A DNA stretch of 64,000 nucleotides. It comes from Magicicada septendecula. Lineage: Eukaryota; Arthropoda; Insecta; Hemiptera; Cicadidae. The position numbers and the translations under genes were made by a program. Below the pieces are notes generated by a model that saw only the letters and a program-made list of their open reading frames with translations, made no database searches and was not told the DNA's origin. The stretch is from assembly GCA_034769895.1 (NCBI GenBank), contig CM068369.1, positions 423,261,479 to 423,325,478 on the forward strand. Reading direction: 5' to 3'. The first letter of the stretch is position 1; every line of letters starts with the position of its first letter. Shown one piece after another: positions 1 to 10,804 of the stretch.

Positions 1-375
1 ATTTCATTTTTTTGATAAGTGAAATTTCATTTTATTCATGTAACATTAATAAACAAATGAGTTACATAGACTGTACCCCTGTGAGCAGCCACTGTTTGCA
101 AACATTACAAAAAATATACTAAATGTAGTGAAGTCAACAGTTGCATAACTGAACGATTAATTTATGCTCATTAAAACTGTTTTAAAATAAAACAGAATAA
201 TAATAAAAAAAGAAAATACTTTTCTTAATATTCTTCTTAAAAAAGATATGTATAGTGAATCATATAATCTATCATAAACAAAAACACAAATAACTTTTGT
301 CTTACAATTCACTAATTACAAATTAAATATGAAACATTTAAATGTATACATAGGCCTACACATTAGAATGTGAAT
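1..375. other. AT-rich non-coding DNA
   Basis: No supported gene or repeat was recognised. It is probably intron or flank of the minus-strand dynein gene, left of its 5139-5289 exon. Confidence 0.4.
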
Positions 376-839
376 AGTGGCGGCTTGTGAGGGAGAGCTC
401 TGAGGTGCTGACCTCCCTGTGAAATAAAGCAAAAGAAGAAACAAAACATATTTTGAAAATCCTTCCAATTTTTGCTTTGCATAATGGAAAACAAAAATGA
501 ATAACTCGTATTTTCATTACATAATTTCACCATTGTATTGAAGGAATTGCTAAATATCATAACTACTAGTGAAATTATAGTAACATGTGCGCCCCTCGTG
601 AGCTTTGGACGGCTGACAGCAAAACCTAATGGTGTGCATATAGTACAGTCTGGTTGACATGACAACGTGACATCAGCTAAACAGTAATTATGTACATTGT
701 GTGGACTCTGCCAGTGGGAGTCCTACAGGCTCACAATGCTTTAGTATCGAGTGTTCACTACTGGTTTATGCTCGAGTTTCGATTGAAAATGAATGTTTTT
801 GACATTAACAAACTTAATTTTTCTTCTTTATCATTAGAA

Positions 840-2150
840 GTAAAGTTTGATACAAAAAGCAATACAAGACCAGTGCCCGATTTGAACTTAAGTCAAGTAC
901 AAAAAAAGTGCAAAGGAAAAGGAGAGTTTATGGACCATTTTGATAAGAAAGTGTTTGATACGGTACAACATCATGGATATGTGGGTCTGAAGAAAGTAAC
1001 TCTTTATTTTATTTTATTTTGTGTGCTTATTGTTTGGTGGTGATGATGACTGGACAAGAGATGGTGTAAGTGATCATAAGCACGAAAACTCCATAAAACA
1101 TAAAAACAATTTCATCAGTTTTCAGCTGCTATAAAAAACGAACTTTCTGCTAGACTGAGGACAGTATATGCAGAAAATGTTCACAGACATAATGAAAGAG
1201 TGGAGAAAGATCGACAGATTCTTTTGAGAGTGGCAGGCATTTTAAAACTTTGTGGTAAATGTAATCTTCCTATTTGTGGTCATAACGAAAAGGAAGATTC
1301 TAATAATAAATATGTATCTTTAGAATTGGTAACTTATACAAGAAAAATCGATGCTGCTTTTAACAGTCATACGAAAGAAGCCCATGTTTTTAAAGAGACA
1401 TCTAAGATGGTATAAAATGAGCTTTTGCAATGTATGTTTGATGTGTGCCATGAACATATTGTACAATAGATCAAAAAGCCTCACTTTTGGCTAAAATGGC
1501 AGACGATGTAACTGACGTATCCACGAAAACACACCCAGTCTTGGTTTTTTGATATGAATTAAATGGTTGTATTCATGAACGATTTTGGGGCTCTTCTGAT
1601 CCAGATAAACAAGATGCAGATGGATTGTCACAGTGTATTTTGCAGTAGCTTGATGTGATTTTAGGAAATAATTCTGATGAACCTGTCACACAGACATATG
1701 ATGGAGCTGCTGTTATGCATAGACATGAGGGAGGTGTGAATGTTAAAATAAAATAAAAGTATAGAAATGCCCATTATGTTTATTGTTATGCCCAACGATT
1801 AAATAAATTGCTTGAACAAGCTGCTCCAAATATAACAAGTTTTAGAATTTTTTTTTCTAATTTAAATGGGATTGCCACTTTTTTCTCCCATTCTCCAGAC
1901 AGGAGAGTGGCTTTAGAAAATGTATGCATTAAAAGGATACCTCAACCCTCGCAAACTAGTAGCATTTTAAATTGATGACAATACAAAGAGTTTACAATTA
2001 CAAAGATGATATTCTTGAATGTTTTGAAAATATACAGTCAGGCATTCCAAAAACATACATTTCAGAAATGGTAACACTAGCTACTGGGATTATTAACTGG
2101 CTTGAAATAGCACATTCTTGTTTTGGCAAAAATTTTTATTAAAAAATAAT
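840..2150 (+). pseudogene. hAT transposase fragment, N-terminal and middle part
   Basis: This is the 5' portion of the broken hAT transposase. The longest open piece, 1200-1415, encodes part of the DUF4371-like region, with 'LPICGHNEKEDSNN' where the family usually has a 'LRGHDE' motif. Downstream, similarity continues in shifting frames (ERFWG-like segment near 1580, 'TYDGAAVM' near 1695, 'YCYAQRLNKLLEQAA' near 1790). Stops are frequent, so no intact product is possible. It is separated from its C-terminal part by the inserted Penelope-like fragment. Confidence 0.55.
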
Positions 2151-2156
2151 TCTTGG

Positions 2157-2530
2157 ATTTTATTGTCCACGATGTGTCCGTTGATTAACTAATTATAAGT
2201 ATAACACTATTGACTCAGAACAAAGTTTTATATTGGTAAAAATGTTACATATACATATAGCCTATAGCCATAAACATATAATTATACATATAGCTTAAAC
2301 CAGTTTTTGGTTATTATAAGCTTCATCAGAGGCTGCCACTGGGAGCGCTGTCCGTCTTGTTCTTGGCGACGATGCTGTCTTTTGAAAGATCGATGTTGTG
2401 TGTGTGGGGTGTGACACGTTCGAATAATATGTGTGATCTGAATTGTGTCTGTTCATTTAGGATGTCGTTTTTATGTGTTTGTATATTTACAGTTGTCCAA
2501 GAGTGTCTAGTTTTCGGCCTCAAGTTGGTA
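2157..2530 (-). mobile_element. Penelope-like element 3'-end fragment (copy A) inside the hAT remnant
   Basis: The minus strand encodes 'THKNDILNEQTQFRSHILF', nearly the same as the GIY-YIG-domain tail of the copy at 40,979-41,598. The two copies also share the terminal sequence around 'GTCCACGATGTGTCCGTTG' (here about 2165, there about 40,993). A degenerate hammerhead-like end lies on the minus strand at about 2296-2345 (CTGATGAAGC, then AACTGGTT). It interrupts the hAT transposase, so it inserted later. Confidence 0.6.
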
Positions 2531-3280
2531 TATTACTTAAACAGTTACAAGTTGTGCAAAGCGATCCAGACAGAATTCAAACGGCTATTGACAACTTAAA
2601 AAGCAATAATCAAAATAAGAATACGTTACCTTCTGCATTTACCAGAGGAAAGAATTGAGAAGATCACAGAAGGTCCTACATCTAGAAAGAGGTGATGCCC
2701 AAATGATGAGAATTTAAATTTATCGGTAAAATATGTTTGTGATAAAGCTGTGTTTCAAATAAAAGAACGCTTTGCATCTAAAAACCATTTTTGAGGAGCA
2801 AAGATATTTTAACCTGAATGCCTCAATGAGCATAAGAAAAATGATTTTCCAGTAGATGACACTAACTAGTTTTGCAGTGTACTTCCAATGACTGACAAAA
2901 AAATTCTGTTATGACAGAGCTTGAAGTTTTTTTACTCGAGATCAGGAATAACAGAAGAAAATGTGGCTGGCTGCTTGAAGACATTAAATTTTGTAGCTTC
3001 TTTTGGATCAGACAGTGCATTTACAGAACTCATGAAAGCATTAAAAACACTTGTAACTGTTCTTATGACTACTTCAGAAACCGAACAGTGTTTTTCAGCT
3101 TTGTAGTTAATCAAATCCTATTTAAGAAACACCGTGAGTGAAGATGGATGAACTGCTTTAGCTATGTTGTCTATAGAACAGCCAATGATTTGGGAGATAC
3201 CATACTTTAACAAACTAGTAACAGAAAAATTCATTTTGGACAAAAACAGAAGATTCAATTTTTCTTTCAAATGATAAATT
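2531..3280 (+). pseudogene. hAT transposase fragment, C-terminal dimerisation part
   Basis: The plus strand encodes a broken hAT C-terminus. The open piece 2921-3106 includes 'TSETEQCFSAL', matching the conserved 'TS.CERSFS.L' motif of hAT dimerisation domains. It is followed by pieces resembling 'LRNTVSEDG.TALAMLSIEQ' up to about 3240. This is the continuation of the element at 840-2150 after the Penelope insertion. It has stops and frameshifts. Confidence 0.6.
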
Positions 3281-3619
3281 TATGGACAATGTATTTCTTA
3301 TAATTTATAGTGTTTATATAGTGCTCGCTATTTTAATAATGTGTTTGTACTTTTTTGTTTACGGTTTGTATTTGATGATGAACAGTCTGCAGCTTTGAAC
3401 AAAGTGAGTAATCTCTTTTTATAATTTTTATTTTTGATTAATTTTATACTTACTTAAGTATAGTTTGCAAGTTAAATACATGGTGATATGAAGATGGTAA
3501 TAGGGTAAGTTGTAGTATACGTTATTTGATAATTTTTGAGGAGCGCCCTCATGCGTGTGCACACACACCCCTCTCCACACTAGAGGACTTGCAAGCCAGT
3601 AACCCAGTCTTGTCCTTTA

Positions 3620-3621
<2 letters not shown>

Positions 3622-3701
<80 letters not shown>
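3622..3701. repeat. (TG)n microsatellite
   Basis: About 80 bp of uninterrupted TG dinucleotide repeat. Cysteine-valine or threonine-histidine open frames across it are artefacts. Confidence 0.97.
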
Positions 3702-3702
<1 letters not shown>

Positions 3703-3807
3703 ATGTATGTGCTTTTGATAACTCTTATTTCATCGTTTCCTACAATATTCAGACTTATATTAAATGCGCTGTTTAATTTAAACCTGCACTTCAAACCTTC
3801 AATTCTG

Positions 3808-4542
3808 CACTTTATCTAAAAATGAAACTTTTACTTGTGAACTTACTGTTTTTTCTTCTCGTCGAACGCGTTTCGGCATCGTATTTGCCTTCTTCAGCTT
3901 AGAGACAGACTGCCAGTATTTAGTAACGGGTTGTTGTATGGAAGGTGTAGTGGGGGTGGTGCGTGGAGGAAGGGGATTGGCGCGGGGATTCAAATTAATG
4001 TTTGTTTTTTGTATAATTGTGTCAAAAAGTGTATGTGATTTATATTGGTTGTTAAGTATGTTGTTTGGTTGTGTTGTGTGGTGTTTGTATATTTCGTATT
4101 GTTCAGCTGTGTTGAGTTTTCGACCTTTGGGTAAGTAATGTAAAATTTCAAGATTAGTGTCTATGTTGGTGTAACTGTGGTTTTGTGTGTGTATGTGTGT
4201 GGCAAACACGGAGTGTATATTGTTGTTGGTTAAAGCTTTTAAGTGTTCAGAGTAACGGGATGAAAAAGATCTTCCCGTCTGGCCTATGTAGAAACTATTA
4301 CAGTTATTATAATTTAATTTGTAAACACCTGTTTTGTTCAAAAAACAAACATTAATTTGAATCCCCACGCCAATCCCCTTCCTCCACGCACCACCCCCAC
4401 TACACCTTCCATACAACAACCGTTACTAAATACTGGCAGTCTGTCTCTAAGCTGAAGAAGGCGAATACGACGCCGAAACGCGTTTGACGAGAAGAAAAAA
4501 CAGTAAGTTCACAAGTAAAAGTTTCATTTTTAGATAAAGTGT
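3808..4542 (-). mobile_element. Penelope-like element fragment (copy B) with inverted arms
   Basis: Two arms of about 204 bp (3808-4011 and 4339-4542) are inverted copies of each other. They flank about 327 bp that encodes a GIY-YIG endonuclease domain on the minus strand. Each arm ends with a hammerhead-ribozyme-like core: CTGAAGA, then a GGC/GCC-closed stem, then GAAACGCGTT. The core is on the minus strand near 3850-3897 and on the plus strand near 4452-4492. 5'-truncated copies with inverted terminal segments are known for Penelope-like elements. The arms differ at a few sites, so the copy is not brand new. Confidence 0.75.
3826..4350 (-). pseudogene. GIY-YIG endonuclease domain of a Penelope-like element
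   Basis: On the minus strand the frame contains 'VYKLNYNNC' and 'FYIGQTGRSF', the two halves of the GIY-YIG nuclease motif, then 'RYSEHLKALTNN' and 'LNTAEQYEIYKHH'. This order is typical of the C-terminal endonuclease of Penelope-like retroelements, which nicks target DNA for priming. The reverse transcriptase that should precede it is absent, because the copy is cut off at the inverted arm near 4340. The first 30 or so residues of the longest open frame come from that arm, not from the element's own protein. The frame has no obvious native stop before the terminal ribozyme-like motif. Confidence 0.75.
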
Positions 4543-5138
4543 AGTGCTGTGAAAGAAGATGATGAACAATCAAGACAACTTCAATTCTGTTTTGTATACA
4601 GTTCGTCCCTCATGTAATCTCTAAAAGAATTAACACTTTTAAAATACATCACAAAAAATAATGTAAAAACATGAAAATCTGAATGTAAAACAGGTAAACC
4701 ATGAACTATAATTTTATAGTTCGTGATTCTACAGTATTACACGTGGTGCAGTTATGAGCAAAAATGGTAATGTTGATTGTAGAGTAGAGGAGAAGAAGGG
4801 TGAAAATGCCTCTTACTTCACCAACTTTGTCTTCACTTTACATAAGCACCCAGAATAACAGTCATACTTTTTCAGTGGTTGGAAAAGTAACCTTCACTCC
4901 AATAAAATATACAAGCACGACAGCCATGGCCTATCCAGTACCGACTAACCCCATATTCTCCCAAAGGCTCTTTTGAGGACCTTTGGAAATATATTTTAAT
5001 AAAGTAATTTAAATAATGACATGCACAACAATTTTATGTGTACAGTAAAAAAATGTATAATAAACACATCAATTTATGTTTAGGTAAACCATGTCACACG
5101 AATATACACAAGTCTTACAGTAATTTGTACAAGTTTAC
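4543..5138. other. Intron, no feature recognised
   Basis: AT-rich sequence following, in the direction of dynein transcription, the AAA5 exon at 5139-5289. The next dynein exon was searched for on the minus strand and not found. Confidence 0.5.
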
Positions 5139-5289
5139 CATTATTATGATGATAGCATTTTCTGTGGACAGTTGGTCTGATGGTAAACCATGAGTTTGCC
5201 ATAGTAGCTGCTCTCTTTCAGTACTGAGAAACGATGTAAGTGAGAAGTCTTTAACACTGACAAGTGAACTCCACTGTTCAATCATTGCT
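5139..5289 (-). CDS. Dync2h1: Cytoplasmic dynein-2 heavy chain exon, start of AAA5 (last exon in window)
   Basis: The exon has 151 nt: one base completing a split codon, then 50 codons. It encodes 'EQWSSLVSVKDFSLTSFL' and 'LWQTHGLPSDQLSTENAI', the segment at the AAA4-AAA5 stalk exit leading into the AAA5 Walker A region of dynein-2 heavy chains. The acceptor is TGCAG at 5294-5290 and the donor is GTAAAC at 5138-5133. The split codon joins with AA from the 33404-33504 exon to give Lys, restoring an R-K-A-M order like that of other DYNC2H1 proteins. The preceding intron is about 28 kb and carries most of the transposons in this window. Exons for the rest of AAA5, AAA6 and the C-terminus lie left of the window. 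Confidence 0.88.
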
Positions 5290-6049
5290 CTGCAGACAAC
5301 AACAGTAATACAATCTAAATGCATTGTAATATAATTTGTGAATTACACAAAATATTCCAGTCATACTTAGTGTTGCAACTACTGTAATACTAATTACTTA
5401 TAAACACAATTTAATATTATAATTATTAACTTTGTTCAATTACACAGCGCAGCCATATTTATCTTTATTCTGTAACTTTACTTAATTATATTTTAATTCA
5501 CCATTTGCAGTTAAATTTGATATGATGTTTCAATTCTCTTAAAAATACATTCTTTAAATTTATATAAATTTCAATTAACATTATATCCAGTTATAGATTA
5601 AAAGTACACAAATTATGGAAATTAATTTCTTATGTGTGTTTTCGTTAGTAATGTTCTACACATTATTTGTAAATAAGTAGTTCAGATGAAATTATATCAG
5701 TAATAATCAGTGATTCTTACATTATCACCTTAATCATGCTGGACTGTAGTTTAATGTAGGTCTGTGGTACAAACACTAACCATATTATAGAAATCAGTAT
5801 AGGATGAATCATATTGGTACATTAGAACATTTCTGAGTACTCTAAACTCATTTTCCTATTTTTGATTTGACAACATTTAAAAGATGGGTCATGTACTCTT
5901 AAACCCATATACATGTTGCAATGTATACTAGGAACGTGTTTACACATACGTTTTAATGTTTTAATACATTTTTTCTGTATTTCTAATTCATATTCTCATC
6001 TGTTTACAAAGCAGCAGTATGGAAGACAATACATCCAAGGTAAAAGAGT
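5290..6049. other. Intron, AT-rich, no feature recognised
   Basis: Plain AT-rich intron DNA between the AAA5 exon and the palindrome at 6050. No coding similarity was seen. Confidence 0.5.
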
Positions 6050-6163
6050 TTACTATTTCTTTTATGAATTTGCTAACTGCTATAATTTTTATTGTTCGAC
6101 TAAGCATGCTTAGTCGAACAATAAAAATTATAGCAGTTAGCAAATTCATAAAAGAAATAGTAA
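6050..6163. repeat. Perfect 114-bp palindrome with no spacer
   Basis: Two 57-bp arms are exact reverse complements meeting at GCATGC (6104-6109), symmetry centre between 6106 and 6107. Outer ends are TTACTATTTC and GAAATAGTAA. The word AAAAGAGTTTA occurs just outside on the left (6042-6052) and about 30 bp right of the palindrome (near 6197). It could be a tiny fold-back element, a replication-template-switch product or a library artefact. The short open frames crossing it are not credible genes. Confidence 0.95.
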
Positions 6164-6539
6164 GGATGGCTGCTAATTTAAACAATACGAAGAATAAAAG
6201 AGTTTAGTCTTATTTAGATTCTGCTACATAACAGCTCTATTAAAAACATGTTTGATTATCATTATTCTTGATACTGTTACCTGGATTACTGTAGGGCAGA
6301 CGGACTTCTACATGGAACTAAATCAACATTAGAAACAGTTATTATCTATCAACATAATTTTATCTAACACTACGCACATAATTCACCAATTTTCTTCGCA
6401 AATACAATAATCAATTGCATAGAAATCTCTGGACTGTTAGATAATGATCGATTGAACAATTGCAATATACCAGACGTTGACTGTACCTTGTACCTGTTGC
6501 AATTATTTTCAGAGGTACAGCCAACACCAGTGGAGGCTC
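6164..6539. other. Intron, no feature recognised
   Basis: Non-coding DNA between the palindrome and the 3'-truncated end of the Jockey-like LINE. Confidence 0.45.
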
Positions 6540-6628
6540 CTCATTATTTAATTTAATTTTTCCAATTTAACCTTGGGTCCAAGTGAATCCCCAAGTATTT
6601 AACTTCTTTAGTTTGAGGGATTATTTTG

Positions 6629-7030
6629 TCACTCAGCATGACTGGTGGACATGTTCCCTTGCAGATAGTAAAAGTTACATGTTGATTTATCTTTGTTTAC
6701 ATTGATTTTCCACTTCTTTAGCCAGCATGTACTGCCATTCAGGATATTTTGTAGTAGTTCTGAAGCAATGGTGCGGTCCTGATCTAAGGCCAGTATAGCC
6801 ATGTTGTTGGCAAAAGTTGCTATAGTAGTCTCAGGAGTTGTAGGTAAATCTGCTGTATACAGAAGATAGAGTAGAAGCCCCAGAATGCTGCCTTGTACCA
6901 TTATACCTTGTATGGGATGTAGATATGAGAACCCATTGTAGTAGTTAATGAAGAAGTATCTGTCTTTAAAATAAGATCTGAGGACAGGGTAGTGGTTTAC
7001 TGGAAGAAACTGTTTAAGCTTGAATAACAA
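6629..7030 (-). pseudogene. Jockey-type reverse transcriptase fragment
   Basis: The 133-codon piece contains 'VQGSILGLLLYLLYTADLP', the RT palm motif before the catalytic site, and then 'IATFANNMAILA'. Active Jockey-clade enzymes have FADD there, so this FANN has lost both catalytic aspartates. 'CWLKKWKINVNKDKS' follows as in Jockey-like elements. Upstream coding in other frames continues to about 7480, where the inserted RTE-like LINE begins. It cannot make an active enzyme. Confidence 0.72.
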
Positions 7031-7499
7031 TCCAGTTCGAAGCCCTGGAAGATTTTACTGACCAATTAACTTCCCACTGGTCTAAAGTCAAATTAGTCTT
7101 CCAGCATTATAACAAGATAAAGCCTTTAAACAAAATTTTTTTTGAAAACCTTGGACACTGCAGCAGCAAGCAATTTGACAGCTCTTGTTTCTTCCTTTGA
7201 TTGAGGATAGGGATTTATTAATTTGGATTACAACAGCACAAAAATCCCACTACTTGTGCCATTTTCCATTGGAGTGGGAGTGAGCTCGTTCTTAAGACAT
7301 AATTAGACAGCTCTGTGAGGTATGCTATTCCCACTTCAGCAACTTTCTGGTAATTAGGTCAGACCCTTGGGGCTTTTTTGTGGTTGATAAAGTATTTAAT
7401 GGTGTTTTAACTTCCTGCTTTGTGAAGGAATTGGAGGTCCTAACTGATGGATTTCATCGAGGCTCCTCTATAATTTGTCTACATTGGTTGGTGTAAGAT

Positions 7500-9005
7500 A
7501 TTCACAGTTTAGAGTAAAAGCACCTTTTACATCTTCTCCATGGCCTCACAGTTTGGAGTTCAACCTTAATCTCCATATCATCTGCCTCCATTTTTCCCTG
7601 TCCTTGGCGATTGATGAGCATTTTTATTTTAAGTAAAGTATCAGCATCCCTTGCCACTGCATTAATCCAGTGATGCTTGGGTCTTCCAACAGGCCTTCTA
7701 CCCTTGATCTGACTAAACAGTACCTTCCTAGGTATTCGGTTGCCTTCCATCCTAATGATGTGTCCTGCTCATTGCAATCTACGTAGTCGGATGGTGGTGG
7801 CCTGATCATTGTCTTTTTATAGCTTGTACAGTTACTCATTGTGATGTATTCTCCATATCCCACTGACTTAGATTGGTCCATATATTCTCCTCAAAATTCT
7901 CCTTTCAAAGGTATTGACTATGTTAGCAGCTCGTTTACTCACAGTCCAAGTCTCGCTGCCATATGTTATCACCAGTCTAATCATAACTTTATTTTAATGT
8001 GACTTTGGACTGATGGTGGATATTCCTTGTTTTTAATATAGTTGTCAATGATGCATATGCTCTATTTGCGGCCTGTATCCTTTTCCTTATTTCATCTATT
8101 TCTTCATTATCTTCTGCAACATCCCAAAATATTTAAACCGATTAACTATTTCCAAATTTAGTGGTTCAATTTCAAACTGTTTAGGTTTCCTGGTTTTTCT
8201 TCAAGTGGTAATCATAACCTTTGTTTTATCTGTATTCACCTGTAATCCTTTCTCTTCTGCTTCACCTTTGAGTTTCTGGAAGGTCTCTTTTGCTTTTCCT
8301 TGGAATCTTGCTATAATATTAATGTCGTTTGCATATCCTACAATCTGAAATATATTATGTCCTAATGTTGCGTTCCTATCAATTGACAATTTTCTGGAAT
8401 TGATAGGAAATCCAACATTCCAGTGCTAGGTTGAACAGGGTTGGTGCCAGCCCATCGCCCTGTTTCAACCCTCCACTGGCATTAAAAGGTTCTGTTGTAC
8501 CCATTTGCAGTTTAACTTTAGTAGCTGTCATCTGTATCATTGTCAATCTTGTCAGTTGTACTAATTTAATGGGTATTTGAAAGTACAGCATAATTTCAGA
8601 AAGTTTATTCCTATCTATGCTGTCATACACTTGCCTAAAATCTATGAAGATTTGTGTTACGTCCAGATTGTTTTCCCACATCATCTCCATCAGTATTTTG
8701 ACTATGAAGATTTGGTCTGTAGTGGATCTTCCATTTCAGAAGCCACCTTGGTATTCCCCCAATATTCCTTTAACATATGGTTCCAGTCTTTTCTGCAGTA
8801 TTCAAGTGAATATTTTGTAACCTGTACACAACATTGAGATACCTCTGTAATTTCTGCAGTCTAACTTACTCCCCTTTTTATATAGGTAGTATTAAGCAAA
8901 TGTTCCATTCTTCAGGCATACATTCCTCCTTCCATATTTCTTGAATCAATTTATTCAATTCTCCTTCTATGCTGCCATATTTCACTAGTTCATTTGAGAT
9001 TGACA
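7500..9005 (-). mobile_element. RTE-like LINE fragment nested in the Jockey-like LINE
   Basis: This minus-strand piece reads through RT-type segments in order: a start near 9005, 'QIFIDFRQVYDSIDRNKL', 'GLKQGDGLAPTLFNLALE' (8379-8690), 'VGYANDINIIARFQGKAK' (8201-8389), and the C-terminal signature 'KGRRPVGRPKHHWINAVARD' (7502-7750). These motifs differ from those of the flanking Jockey-like copy, whose coding resumes on both sides. The nested order is therefore clear, though exact edges are within about 30 bp. The catalytic site reads YAND rather than YADD. The clade call (RTE-like) rests on the QGDG and GRRPVGRPK motifs. Confidence 0.68.
8201..8690 (-). pseudogene. RTE-like reverse transcriptase core
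   Basis: Two open pieces (8379-8690 and 8201-8389, different frames) give the RT fingers-palm segment with 'SGGLKQGDGLAPTLFNLAL' and then 'VGYANDINIIARF', followed by 'QVNTDKTKVM'. The frame change near 8385 and YAND in place of YADD mark it as dead. It belongs to the LINE nested in the Jockey-like copy. Confidence 0.7.
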
Positions 9006-9879
9006 GCTTCTTTTACATAGTCAGCAAATATTTGAGTTTTTAATTTTCGTTTTTAGCCCAGATCCCTTGATCAATATGTACTGGAGGCACTATGATGTGC
9101 AGTATTTTCAACTTCCTAGTCACTTTCGATAAATTATAGTCACTGGCCTCAATAGCATTTAAGTTTTCGAAGTGTACCTGGAATCCCGTTTTTTCCTCCT
9201 TTGATCATGCATTGTAATTTCTTGGATAACCAATAATTCAGTTTTCAGTTCAGGTGACCTTGCAGACTGCCACTATTTCCTAATTTTATGTTTTTCTGCA
9301 ATTATTTCTCATATAGACTGTGGAATTAATTCCATTTCAAATTTAGTTATTGTATTAATGGCATAGCATTCTACACTGTCTGTTGTATTCACCATGTAAG
9401 CTCCTCCACTGCTTGAATTAGGTCTTTGGTTTTTAGAGATACCTTTAAATTAAGTGTTCCCTAGATTTGACACATAACAGTCCCAGCCAGTGTGTTTGGT
9501 ACCTGAAACACAAGGCCTTTCTACTTTGATAATCTTGCTACTTAAGATTATGACAACTGGAGTATGATCTGAGGAGGCCAAAACTGGATGCTGGTAACCC
9601 GTAACCCCTTCTTGTTAATCCTTGGATGCTGGATACCTCTTGTTAATTCTCTTAACAATGGAAAAGTCAATTACATCTGGCAGTCTTTTCCTGACCATTA
9701 GCCAATAGGTTGATATGCCCATGGTGATAAATATGCAAGCCAAGTGGATCCAAAACTTTACTGGGTGCCCCTTTCTTTAGGAATTGTGTCTGGAACCCCA
9801 CCGCTGGTGTTCAGCATTTAAGTCATTCCCCTCATATGAACGAGTTCACAGAGTTAGTAAGTCTCGAATTCATCCTTTT

Positions 9880-10230
9880 TTATTGGATACCTAGGCTGAC
9901 AATAATAGATGAGACAGTAATAGGTGGAACCCAATCTTGAAGCACTATATTTGTTGCTTGTATGTGCTCTTTTGTATAATAGTTTGTTTCATAATGTTTG
10001 TTGTTGTTCTGTATGATGGTAGCTGATCGTCTGTGGGCCGCCCTACCACTTAGATGCATGGTGTGATATGTCATGTAATAATTGATTGTGAAGTGTGATT
10101 CGTTAGTGAAGCGTGTTTCTGATACCATCACAATATCTATTTTCTGACAGATAAGGACTGTCTCCAGTACCAGTCTGTGCTGGGAAAGGCTGTTGGTGTC
10201 CCAAACTGCCATTTTGTATATATTCGCCAT
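9880..10230 (-). pseudogene. Jockey-type APE endonuclease N-terminus
   Basis: The 116-codon piece has 'MAVWDTNSLSQHRLVLETV' and 'IDIVMVSETRFTNES', matching the 'WNANGL...ELE' and 'DI..ISETH' motifs of the apurinic-type endonuclease that starts ORF2 in Jockey-clade LINEs. The catalytic Glu of the SET(H/R) motif is present. The end of the domain is frameshifted. Confidence 0.7.
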
Positions 10231-10236
10231 TGTGAC

Positions 10237-10710
10237 TGTTTAGAGACCACAACTGTCAGCAGGCTGAGCATAGTGCTAATCTGTTCCATGAGGTTTTCCA
10301 TCATGATTTTTAGCTCTTCCATTAGTTTCTTGATGTTCTTGTGTTCTACATGCTTGTTGGTTCTCTGTGCACAAAACATTTGTGTGATACTACTTGAGGT
10401 AGGCAACATCTGTGTCATACTGTTTAACTTTTTAGGTAATCCTGCTGTACATAGAGTTGGTTGGTACTGGCTAAATGGACAGACAATTCTTCATAACCTC
10501 CCTTTTGAATTATCTGCTGATATATACAATGTCCCCAATAATTTGCAAGATGATCTTGCTTACATTTGACACATTTAACTTGATTTAACATATTTAACAT
10601 TTAACATAATCTCTCACTTTACACAGACAGTCTTTAGTAAGCTGATTTTCACCACATTTTACACACTGTGGGAGTTGGTGGCAAGAGTTTTAAGTGTGGC
10701 CATATCTTTG
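10237..10710 (-). pseudogene. Jockey-like ORF1 (Gag-like) remnant
   Basis: Minus-strand pieces just upstream of the endonuclease include a hydrophilic helical stretch ('KLMEELKIMMENLMEQI', 10,270-10,330). Further upstream, around 10,620-10,690, is a cysteine-rich piece resembling the CCHC knuckles of LINE ORF1. The pieces are frame-broken. Position and order support the call more than sequence does. Confidence 0.45.
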
Positions 10711-10804
10711 ACATTGGCCATAATTGTAGGACAATTTTCTTAGCTTGTGGTGCCTAAAATACCACAGCTGTATTAACAAGATGTCTTATATTATATATGT
10801 CTTT

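Larger units (their letters stand above)
376..3549 (+). mobile_element. Decayed hAT-superfamily (ZMYM1-like) DNA transposon
   Basis: Broken plus-strand coding similarity runs from about 840 to 3280. It resembles the ZMYM1-like hAT transposases with a DUF4371-type middle and a C-terminal hAT dimerisation region. Recognisable pieces are RPVPDLNLSQ near 870, KIDAAFNSHTKEAHVFKETS near 1350, a stretch matching the family's 'YDGAAVM' motif near 1700, 'FFSNLNGIATFF' near 1860 and 'TSETEQCFSAL' near 3080. Several stops and frameshifts make it non-functional. A GC-richer start at 376 (TAGTGGCGGCTTGTGAGGG) resembles a hAT terminal repeat; the right border is less clear. A Penelope-like fragment interrupts it at about 2157-2530. 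Boundaries are estimates. Confidence 0.6.
6540..10800 (-). mobile_element. Jockey-like LINE, decayed, interrupted by a second LINE
   Basis: Minus-strand pieces appear in the expected LINE order. From right to left they are: a CCHC-rich ORF1 end (about 10,620-10,700), a coiled-coil ORF1 tail (10,250-10,400), an endonuclease (9880-10230), a linker ending with 'VPPVHIDQGIWAK' (about 9070), then after an inserted LINE a reverse transcriptase (6629-7030) and 'VKYLGIHLDPRLNW' (about 6560-6605). Many stops and frameshifts are present. The copy stops near 6540, before the RT C-terminus is finished. Confidence 0.7.

Noticed and set aside
3526-3819. Poly Cys-Val or Thr-His frame
   Set aside because: Translation of the (TG)n microsatellite.
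4900-4990. Possible next AAA5 exon left of 5139
   Set aside because: GC-richer, but the minus-strand frames contain stops and do not match dynein-2.
5988-6207. Two ORFs crossing the palindrome
   Set aside because: Both owe their length to the mirrored sequence. They encode each other's repeat and have no family.
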